The position numbers and the translations under genes were made by a program. The notes beneath the pieces were generated by a model that was not told where the DNA came from, ran no database searches, and worked only from the letters and a program-made list of their open reading frames with translations. DNA of 64,000 nt from an uncultured Amylibacter sp. (GTDB lineage Bacteria > Pseudomonadota > Alphaproteobacteria > Rhodobacterales > Rhodobacteraceae). The DNA is taken from NCBI GenBank assembly GCA_959347345.1, contig OY365738.1, positions 1,240,001 through 1,304,000 of the forward strand, read 5' to 3'. Of this stretch, positions 28,985 to 37,667 are shown piece by piece. Position 1 is the first letter of the stretch; every line of letters starts with the position of its first letter.

Positions 28985-31900
28985 TTATTGGTTGCCCGCA
29001 GGAGGTGTAACAATAAACCCGCCAGAATAACCATTGGCGGTGTTAACATTGTCATTACTGATAAACACACCAACCGCGGCTTTATGCCCGATAATACCGC
29101 GTAGCGTTCCGGCTTCTGCGGTCGCCAACCCATTAATAGACGCACCTATACTAATCGCGGCACCAGCAGCAGGATTAGGAGTCGCAGTGTAATCCCTAAT
29201 GCTCGTATCACCACTAATAATACCAGCACCCGTATAACTACCATTTATGACAAGGTGATTACCTGTTACACCCTCGCTGGCAGAACCACCGTTTGTACCA
29301 GCCGCTATCGGTATAGCACCTTGTATGGTTCGGGCAGAATAATTAACCCGCATCTTAAAGCCAGTACGTGCGGTGGCATTGGCAGCAGTCCCCTGCCCAA
29401 TCCAGTCAATAGTCCCAGTCCAAGTTGCATTGCTCACTGCCCTATCAAACAGGGGCGCGCCAACATCAAGGGTATTGTTGATAATCCCAGCATAGAACCG
29501 CGTAGCACCCGCATCTACAGGGGTAATTGGAGTAACTCCCTCGGTTATTACCATATCATAATGCGAGGAATCAACCACAGGAATTACAGTGCCATCAGCT
29601 AACGTAACCTCGTTACCAAGATCATCACTATCCACTAGCTCCTGTATCACCTCTGTCCTCCCTATCACCTCTGGTGTCCGCGCAGAAAAGAATCTTATAG
29701 ACGGTAGAGCACCGTCAATCGTAAGAATCCTACCTGCTTCTACTTGCTCCAAATTCGCATTATTTGAGAAATCTGGCGCACTTGCAGTCAAACCACTCAA
29801 GAATTGATTTGTCGTACCATCCAAAGCCGAAAATGCAGACGTGGTTGTAGCAGTGTTCCATTGCGTATACGTCTGTGCGACAGGGCAACCCGTCGCAGGA
29901 CGAACATTGGTCGGTACATTACATAAAAGTCTCGCCGCATTATAACCCCCGCATTCATACTGATTACTAGAAGCCCCCGCACATTCGGTAAGACGGTCGC
30001 GCCGACGGTCATCATAGCGACTGAATGCCCGACAAACTGCCGTGAATGGGTCTTTGGTTTTATCAGCGCCACTTGTATTCGATTCGTCCGTGCCGTAACA
30101 AAGCCATCCAATCGCGTCTGAATCGCTTGTATCTGCAACATAACATAGGTTAATAATCTTTTCTGAACCCGTCCCTTTATCCTTTGATACCGTAACTAGA
30201 TTCGTTTGATCTCCTAAAAGAATCTCAGTCTCGTCTAGTCCGCTACAATAATCTCTCCGTGCCCGTCGAACCGCGTATAGAGCGGAATCACCACCAAACG
30301 TAGCGCTACAGGCACTTGCGAACGGATTTTGCAGACAAATCGCGTATAGACCAGAGGCAGAAGATGTCCTACAAATATTCTGTTCTTCATTTATACGGTT
30401 TTCTTGAACGCAATACGCAATACGATCTGTCCTTATCGCCGTTCTATACGCGTCTGCCCTGTCATTAGCAGTACTCCCCGAACCGCTAGCCTGAGCAAAT
30501 TGAGTCCGTCGTGCCGCTTGGGTACAAGAATCAGGGTCTTCCAAACATGCCAAATGGCCAACAGCAGTATCGCATCTGCCAGTGGTATCAGCAACAATCC
30601 CCGCACCAGTCTTACACAAGTCAAGAACCGCAGTTTTCTGACCATTATAGCCAGCATCATCACAAGTAGTCGGCGTGAACGGATTGTTCGCACAATTAAT
30701 CACAGGCGTTCGGCAGGTTGCACCACCAGTTACAGTATCACCGTCTGATTGATTAACACACAACGCGGCCAAAGCCGTTTTTGTAGCAGTATCTGCGTCT
30801 GCGCCAATACAAAGCTCCGTATTAAACGGATTTGAAAACTCCGTTAGTGTTGAGCCACCTTTACAAACATCAGCTAGAACAGTACCTTTACTGCAATTGG
30901 CTTTATTATAATCCGTGGAAGAATCCCGACACGCTCTCCTAAAGTTATCCTGTGCGGGGTCAAACGCATTATAGTTGTTACAATTAAAAGTGCTAAATCC
31001 AGGCACGGTCGTTACCGCGGCATTAAAGGGATTATCAGTCGCAGCAAAACCCGCACATGCACTATTTGCTGCTGTTACTGACGCACCTGCTCGCCCATCC
31101 TCAGTCGCACACAGTCCAGTAGTAATGCCAAGAGTTAGGCAATTGTCCACAGCCCTGCTTCTAGCACCTCCAATACCAGTAAAATCCGTAGTCTGCGTAC
31201 AAATCGGTGCAAACGGACGGGCGTTTTCGCCACTATCGGTACAAATTTCACCTCTAACAGCATCTGCGGGACACAAAGCCTCCTGATTACCACCCGTTAA
31301 AGCCGTATCACCAGCACAACCAGTAGCATACCGCGCCAAACGCCCGATGTTAAAAGGCTCATTCACGTCTGCGTAATCATCACAAGCCGCATTGCGTGGG
31401 TCGCCATTCGTTGCGTCAGGGCTACAAGTGGTATAAACCAACTCCGCCCCTGTTCTTCTGCAACGAGGGTTTTGCCCGCGGACGGTGGGATCCGTGATTA
31501 GAGCACATTCTGTAACAACCGCGAGCCGTGTGGCAAGGGTAGGTATTGATTGCTCAGCACAAATAGCTGCCCAAGGATTGGTTTGCGCACCATTGGTGGT
31601 TGTGCAAATCGCTACCTGTGTATTCATGCACTCCGTACCCGCAGTCGTCCTATCATTAGATGCAACCTCTGCACAAAGAGCATACTGCGCTATACGGTCG
31701 GCGTTATATGTGCCTCCTTCATCCGTCAAACAATCAAACACCCCAGCACCCGTGGCACTCGCAAACAGGTTATCACCCGTACAGAAATTTTCAACAGCAC
31801 CAAGGCAATATCCGGCAGTGCTATCGCCTCTAATAGTTGCACTTGACGTACCCAAACCAGAACAATAGGTCGTCCGCAATGTCCGCGCGGCTGTCAACGC

Positions 31901-34900
31901 ATCATTATCATCATCCCCGCCCAACATTGCATTCGTACAAGTTGAACCAAACGGATTGGCAACACACGTATCGGTAGTAGCAAACATTTGACATTTTTCC
32001 AGACTGATATTCGCCGTACCAGTTGTGCTTCCCGTGCCACAATAGGTTATCGTGGGGTTAACAAACGCGGCACTGACGCTGGTAGCATCGCACGCCACGG
32101 TACTAGTCCTAGTAGTAATCCCACTTGTCGCAAAGGGGTTAGCAATACAGTCAATAATTTCTTGCGTACATGCGTCTGTCGCAGTTGTTACGCCAACACA
32201 GCTATCAACCAATGTTTTTCGTTGCACGTCAAAAGTGTTACTGGGAGCAAAACAGTAATCAGAGTTAAAGGGGTTTGATCCCACATCCGTGCCTTCCCCA
32301 CAAACATTAGCCACAAGAATTGGGCAACGGGCAGCATCCCCTGCTCCGCCTTCAACGCAAGTAGTATCCTCCAAAGTTGTACGAACAACTGAATAATCAG
32401 CATTACCCGCACAATTAAGCCCAGCCACAGCATCATCCGCCCCAGGCGCAGTTTCAGCAACAGCCGCGCGAATCAGGTAAGGATTTGCCAAACACGCAAC
32501 AATATTAGCATTGCTGGTGCAAAGCGCATTTGTAGGTGTATCACTCTCACAATCGGCAATAACAACTTGACGCACGCTGGAATAGGCCGCTTCATCAACG
32601 CAATCCGCGTCATAGGCATCGGCATTACACGCGATTATAGATGCGGTACAAGTCGCACCACCAGCCAAAGCCGTTGCAGATGAATCTGCTTTAACCAATG
32701 CATCACAAGCCTGAACAAAAGCCGCCCGCTCTGTGGCAAAATCCGCATCATCAAGGGTACAAAGACCTGAAAACGGGTCGCCATTCGCGCCTTGACTCGC
32801 GCAAATTTCATTTTCAACACCTACGGCAGCATCGAGATTACAAAGCGTGGCATCAAAATCTTCCCCTGCCGCCTCACGGCAATACGCCACGCGTTTTGTG
32901 GTTATTCTGGTTCTAACGTCAGCATCTATCGCGTCGGTAGTCGCAGTCGTACAAGCCGTGCTAAACGGATTTTCAAGACACCCAGCGGCAACAGTCGTAT
33001 TAAAGGTGGAATCCGTACACGAATCCTGCGTTTTACTGTTATCACCCACGCCACAATAATCAATTTGCGCATCGGCATTGTCATCACCACAAACTCCTGC
33101 AAACGGGTTCAGACGGTCGCCAATCGCAACCACACCGTCATACGAGCAAATTTCACTACGGATAGTGGTTCCAGTTCCACCCGAGCCCTCACCCGCGCAG
33201 AGACCGCCAGTACCGCCCTCATCCCCTGCACGCGAACCTTCACAGAAAGCATAACGGGCAGCCCGTGCATTCCTGTACCTATGCCCACTTGTAGAAGACA
33301 TGCATGCCGTATCAAACGGGTTTCTAAGACAAGTTTGGTAAGTTGTGTCGCCGGTGTTTATGTTTGTGCAACTTGGCAGCTTGGCGTTACCATTGCTCAT
33401 ACAAACTTCCATATGGTCGGCACGGAATTCATCAAACAAATCGCTGGCACAAGCCGTATGAAACGGATCGTCCAGACAACTGCCGACTGTTACGGCAGGA
33501 ATGGCGGGCGTTCCCGCAACCGTATCCTCAGCAACCCCTGCGACAATAACTCTACCTGTGCAACTGGCATCATTCTTATTAGTGGTAAGAAAGGCAACAC
33601 ACTCGCCAATCGCGTTACCCCGCGCGGTGGCAATACCCGTGCGTGAATCGCAATTCGTATCAAAAATCGTGCGGGCGTCATCGGCACAATAGGCAGCCTG
33701 CCGTTCGACAGTGTTAAACAATTCGGCATCACACCCAGCGGTGAAAGGGTTGTACCCACAGGCACGAGCCGTTGGCGCGTCTATGTCAGATGAAACTGCT
33801 GTATCACAACTAGGAGAATCGGGGAGGGCCAGGCAATATCCTGCAGCACTCTGCCGTGCGGTCGCTATATTTGGATAGTCTGCCTCGGTACATTCTGAAT
33901 TAAATGCAGTTCCCAAACCTCCACCACTGGGGGGGGCACAGATAGCATCCCTTGCGGTGTCATAGTTACTATCCGTGGCGCAACCTGTATCAAATGGTCT
34001 AGCCATACACCTTGCGCCGTCATAGGAGGCATTATCAAGGCAATCGGCATAAAATGGGTTAGCGGTACACCTTGCGCCCGCAAACGCATCAAGCGTCTCA
34101 CAACCCGAAGCGAACGGGTCATCAGTACAAGTGGCAACAGTGACTAGGGTCACGTCATTGGTCGCATCTGCGGCGATAATCACCTGCTCGCATGCCGTAC
34201 CTGTTCTGGCATCTGAGGAAACACCAGCACAGGTGCTAACGCTCGCCATTCTTGTACTATCAAAAGCACCATTGGTACAATCGGCACTAAACGGGGCATC
34301 AAGACAACCTTGAACTGTTACGGGCATGTCAGAGGCATCTTGCCCAACCACAGTGCCGCAAGCATCAGTTTTCGTTTGTCCACCGCCATCCGTGCAAAGA
34401 AACCGAACGGTATCCCTCCTACCATCAAACAGACCATCTGCACAAGCGGTAAGGTAAGGGTTAGCAAAACAGCTAGCAAGAGTTACGGCGGGTACTAAAG
34501 CCGCGCCACCCGGAACCATAGGAATCTCCGCTTTAATCTCTACATCCGTACAAAGGGTAGAGGACGTTTTATCACCTACCACGCCGTCACATGCATTAAA
34601 TAAACTTGTTCTTGCACTATCAAACGCACCATCCGCACAATCCGCAAGGAAAGGGTTAGCAACACAATGAGCAAGATTTACGGCTGGTACTAAAGCCGCG
34701 CCACCCGGAACCGCAGGAATCTCCGCTTTAATCTCTACACCCATACAAAGGGGAGAGGTATCTCTGTCAACTTCTGCCACACCCTCACATGCAGCAATAG
34801 CACGGTCGCGGTTATCGGCATAAATATTACCATCAGCTAAACAATCGCTGGCAAATGGATTGGCAACACAGGTTGTCTGTGTCGCACAACGCGTATCGCT

Positions 34901-37258
34901 TGCATTGGCGGGTTCGTCACAAAATAACGCCCGCACACCTGTGTCAGCGGCATCAATATTAGCGACATCTTCACAATACGCATGGAAAGGGTCTGCACCC
35001 GCCGCTGTGGCAGAGCAAAATTGCGATGTTTTAAGCTCGGGGGTACAAAGTGCTGTATCAGGCGTATCACCGAAACAAAGTGCGTTCAGATTGGCTTGCG
35101 CCCGTGCCACGGCATCGGAATCACCCAAAGACATCTCACAATCAATCGTGCCAGCAACGGTAGCCGTGAAAGGATTATCCAAACAGGTTCTTACATTACC
35201 AGCAGGTATATTCGTACAAACCGTGTTCGTTCTAAAATTATCACTATCCGCAGTCGTACAAAGTTCACGTATATTCATTTGCGCTGTTGTCGCTTGCTCC
35301 ATGCCCAATTCTGCAACACAGGTTGCGTCAAAAGGATTGGCTAGACATGTTGTTACTTCCACATCACCCAATATCGCACAACGGGTGTTTGAACCATCGG
35401 CATCCGCGCCTGTGCAAACCTCAATCAAATTATTTTGCGCTGTTGTCAAACTATCGCCCAATTCTGTATCACAACCCGTCCCAAAAGGATTGGCTAGGCA
35501 ATCCTTTAATGCGACCGTTAATGCGACCGTTTCTTCGGTATCCTTCGCTATCGTACAAAGCGTGTTCGCACCATCAGCATCAGCACCCGTGCAAAGCGCA
35601 ATCAAATTGGCTCGCGCCCGTGTCACGGCTTCCGTACCACCCAGAACTGTTTCACAATTAGTAGTAGTGGCACCCAGAAGCATCGTACCAACGGTGAAAG
35701 GATTATTCAAACAGGTTTTTACATTTATATTCCCATTATTATCAGTACCATCACTAGCAATCCTCGTACAAATTGAGTTCGTTGCAAAGTTATCACTATC
35801 CGCAGCCGTACAAAGTGCAAGCACATTGCTTTGTGCTGTCATCAAATTTGTTGCACCCAAAGCGGTATCACAATCGACGACAAAAGGATCGCGAAGACAA
35901 TCCGTTAATACGACCTCCTCCGCTATCGTACACCGCGGGTTTGTGCCATCCGCACCATCGCCCGTACAAGCCGTAATCAAAGTGCTTTGCACGTCCGCCA
36001 CAGTGCCACCCAAAGCCGTGAACAACATCCCACAATCAACCGAGCCACCAGTCGTGAAAGGATTTGCTAGACACGTAATCTCATCCGCAGTAAACCCGCC
36101 ATTGTTATTACCATCAGCATCACAAAAACTGTCTTTGTCATCAACGACACCATTCGTACAAATTCCAAACAGAGCGGTGCGCGCCCCAGCAAAGGTGTCG
36201 ACTCCCCGACAATCCGTAGAAAACGGCGCACTGGAACAGCTTGCAACGGTTACAGGTGTTGTCATACACGTTGGGTCATTTGGATTTGTCGCAAGCTCGC
36301 CAGCCACCCCATCACATAGGGCAGCATCGCCCGTACGTGCCATTTCAAAAGCTGTCACGGTACAATCAGCACCATTATTCTCATCATTAAAACAGTTCGT
36401 GGCAAAATCTGCCCGCACACTATCAAAAGTATTGCCCGTAGCCATGCAAAGGTCGTCAAACGGATTGGCACCCGCACCACTATCCACACAAACCTGCGCC
36501 AAAGCAGACCCGCAAACCCCTACATCCGCATCATCGCCCAGACAATAAGCAAGACGGCTCGTCTGTGCATCATCCCTAAAGCTGGCAAATTCGCGATACA
36601 TTGTTGACGTTAAGCATGAGTCTGCCCAAGGATTATCAAAACAAGTGAAACCCGCCGTACGCGCCGCCACACAATCAGCATTCTTCGTAGAATCCGCAAG
36701 TGTTGCACTATCGACACACTTCTCAATAATTGCGTCCCGCGCGGGGTTCAATCTGCCACAAAGCAAATCAAACGGGTTGGCATCATCACCGCAGTTTTGC
36801 ACAACCGCACTGGTGCATAAAGTCAAATCATTCCTGTTTGAACCCTCACGGCAAAGGTTAAGACGAGTGGTTTCCAGCACAGCAAGCGTGACACCTGAAC
36901 CTTGCCTTGCAGTGTCATACGCCGTCGCATCACACGCCGTTGTACCCGAAGTAGAATCAAGTGGGTCACTCAAACAATATCGCACCGCATCAGGCACAAT
37001 AGCACAGTTTTCAGTGGCTTTGGTATCAATACTGGTAGCACAATCGGTGATCGCCGTTGCCCGCGCTGTTGCATCCGCAGGCCTGGTACAGGTTGGACCA
37101 AACGGATTGGCATCACAAGCATTCGTCCCTGGCCCCGCAGGTGTGGTTGGCGCAGCAGCCCCGCCCCCGCCACAAGCGGCCAGAATAAATAAACCCGCGA
37201 ATAATGCGATAAGCACCGCGCGAGTAAGGATTAAGTTTGTTTTTAAAGTGTTAAGCAT
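28985..37258 (-). CDS. Giant Cys-rich NPF-repeat lipoprotein (about 2757 residues)
   Basis: A very large exported lipoprotein. The signal ends in the lipobox FILAACGGGG; after the lipidated Cys a Gly/Ala/Pro/Thr linker follows, with no Asp at +2, so outer-membrane sorting is likely. The body is a long series of irregular units of about 40-60 residues, each built around C-x2-NPF-x2-8-C, then a helix-like stretch ending in LC or YC, then another Cys. At least 20 NPF cores can be counted, plus several DPF variants. The last 250 residues lack this pattern and form a domain shared with the next two proteins (FYAGIINN ... WTGTIDW ... GGFIVTPP). I do not recognise a characterised family. A surface adhesin or binding stalk is an inference from size, lipidation and repeats. 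Confidence 0.8.
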   Translation of the reverse strand: MLNTLKTNLILTRAVLIALFAGLFILAACGGGGAAAPTTPAGPGTNACDANPFGPTCTRPADATARATAITDCATSIDTKATENCAIVPDAVRYCLSDPLDSTSGTTACDATAYDTARQGSGVTLAVLETTRLNLCREGSNRNDLTLCTSAVVQNCGDDANPFDLLCGRLNPARDAIIEKCVDSATLADSTKNADCVAARTAGFTCFDNPWADSCLTSTMYREFASFRDDAQTSRLAYCLGDDADVGVCGSALAQVCVDSGAGANPFDDLCMATGNTFDSVRADFATNCFNDENNGADCTVTAFEMARTGDAALCDGVAGELATNPNDPTCMTTPVTVASCSSAPFSTDCRGVDTFAGARTALFGICTNGVVDDKDSFCDADGNNNGGFTADEITCLANPFTTGGSVDCGMLFTALGGTVADVQSTLITACTGDGADGTNPRCTIAEEVVLTDCLRDPFVVDCDTALGATNLMTAQSNVLALCTAADSDNFATNSICTRIASDGTDNNGNINVKTCLNNPFTVGTMLLGATTTNCETVLGGTEAVTRARANLIALCTGADADGANTLCTIAKDTEETVALTVALKDCLANPFGTGCDTELGDSLTTAQNNLIEVCTGADADGSNTRCAILGDVEVTTCLANPFDATCVAELGMEQATTAQMNIRELCTTADSDNFRTNTVCTNIPAGNVRTCLDNPFTATVAGTIDCEMSLGDSDAVARAQANLNALCFGDTPDTALCTPELKTSQFCSATAAGADPFHAYCEDVANIDAADTGVRALFCDEPANASDTRCATQTTCVANPFASDCLADGNIYADNRDRAIAACEGVAEVDRDTSPLCMGVEIKAEIPAVPGGAALVPAVNLAHCVANPFLADCADGAFDSARTSLFNACDGVVGDKTSSTLCTDVEIKAEIPMVPGGAALVPAVTLASCFANPYLTACADGLFDGRRDTVRFLCTDGGGQTKTDACGTVVGQDASDMPVTVQGCLDAPFSADCTNGAFDSTRMASVSTCAGVSSDARTGTACEQVIIAADATNDVTLVTVATCTDDPFASGCETLDAFAGARCTANPFYADCLDNASYDGARCMARPFDTGCATDSNYDTARDAICAPPSGGGLGTAFNSECTEADYPNIATARQSAAGYCLALPDSPSCDTAVSSDIDAPTARACGYNPFTAGCDAELFNTVERQAAYCADDARTIFDTNCDSRTGIATARGNAIGECVAFLTTNKNDASCTGRVIVAGVAEDTVAGTPAIPAVTVGSCLDDPFHTACASDLFDEFRADHMEVCMSNGNAKLPSCTNINTGDTTYQTCLRNPFDTACMSSTSGHRYRNARAARYAFCEGSRAGDEGGTGGLCAGEGSGGTGTTIRSEICSYDGVVAIGDRLNPFAGVCGDDNADAQIDYCGVGDNSKTQDSCTDSTFNTTVAAGCLENPFSTACTTATTDAIDADVRTRITTKRVAYCREAAGEDFDATLCNLDAAVGVENEICASQGANGDPFSGLCTLDDADFATERAAFVQACDALVKADSSATALAGGATCTASIIACNADAYDADCVDEAAYSSVRQVVIADCESDTPTNALCTSNANIVACLANPYLIRAAVAETAPGADDAVAGLNCAGNADYSVVRTTLEDTTCVEGGAGDAARCPILVANVCGEGTDVGSNPFNSDYCFAPSNTFDVQRKTLVDSCVGVTTATDACTQEIIDCIANPFATSGITTRTSTVACDATSVSAAFVNPTITYCGTGSTTGTANISLEKCQMFATTDTCVANPFGSTCTNAMLGGDDDNDALTAARTLRTTYCSGLGTSSATIRGDSTAGYCLGAVENFCTGDNLFASATGAGVFDCLTDEGGTYNADRIAQYALCAEVASNDRTTAGTECMNTQVAICTTTNGAQTNPWAAICAEQSIPTLATRLAVVTECALITDPTVRGQNPRCRRTGAELVYTTCSPDATNGDPRNAACDDYADVNEPFNIGRLARYATGCAGDTALTGGNQEALCPADAVRGEICTDSGENARPFAPICTQTTDFTGIGGARSRAVDNCLTLGITTGLCATEDGRAGASVTAANSACAGFAATDNPFNAAVTTVPGFSTFNCNNYNAFDPAQDNFRRACRDSSTDYNKANCSKGTVLADVCKGGSTLTEFSNPFNTELCIGADADTATKTALAALCVNQSDGDTVTGGATCRTPVINCANNPFTPTTCDDAGYNGQKTAVLDLCKTGAGIVADTTGRCDTAVGHLACLEDPDSCTQAARRTQFAQASGSGSTANDRADAYRTAIRTDRIAYCVQENRINEEQNICRTSSASGLYAICLQNPFASACSATFGGDSALYAVRRARRDYCSGLDETEILLGDQTNLVTVSKDKGTGSEKIINLCYVADTSDSDAIGWLCYGTDESNTSGADKTKDPFTAVCRAFSRYDDRRRDRLTECAGASSNQYECGGYNAARLLCNVPTNVRPATGCPVAQTYTQWNTATTTSAFSALDGTTNQFLSGLTASAPDFSNNANLEQVEAGRILTIDGALPSIRFFSARTPEVIGRTEVIQELVDSDDLGNEVTLADGTVIPVVDSSHYDMVITEGVTPITPVDAGATRFYAGIINNTLDVGAPLFDRAVSNATWTGTIDWIGQGTAANATARTGFKMRVNYSARTIQGAIPIAAGTNGGSASEGVTGNHLVINGSYTGAGIISGDTSIRDYTATPNPAAGAAISIGASINGLATAEAGTLRGIIGHKAAVGVFISNDNVNTANGYSGGFIVTPPAGNQ

Positions 37259-37390
37259 TGAAGCCTCCATTAGATTAGTTTTGTTTTTGGTTGAGGTTAT
37301 AGGGTTCAGCATTGATGCCTCCGTTAGATTAGCCGTTAGGTTAGTTGTGTTTTTAACAGGTTTTAAAGAGTGTAGCATTGATGCCTCCGT
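37256..37390 (-). promoter_or_regulatory. Three tandem ribosome-binding-site/start units before the giant lipoprotein
   Basis: GGAGG followed by a CTTCA/CATCA spacer and ATG-CT occurs three times in frame, with starts at 37378, 37312 and 37258. The surrounding bases (ATTAGATT...GGAGGC.TCAATGCT) are repeated too. I chose 37258 because it gives a normal-length signal peptide; the upstream starts would add 20-40 polar residues. Confidence 0.7.
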
Positions 37391-37667
37391 TAATTTTTCT
37401 GCACTTTCTTACGCAGAATTCGTGTATTTCGTGATGGTCGCAAAGACCGTTCCAGCTCGTTTCGCAGGTTTTAGGGGGTTTTGTCAATAGGCTTTTTTAA
37501 AAAAAGCATAAATTTTGAAAAGATTTTATGAAAAAGTGATATTTTTTCCACTTTTTTAGCGTTTTTTGGATTTTTGGGGGATTTTGTGAATATTTTTGCG
37601 GGGATTGTTATACACTATACCATACGCGGTATCATACGCGATGTTATTCGCTTTAGTATTCGCACTA

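Noticed and set aside
34860..36548. Long plus-strand open frame of over 500 codons
   Set aside because: It is the antisense shadow of the giant Cys-rich lipoprotein and shows Ser/Val-rich low complexity with no domain or ribosome-binding site.
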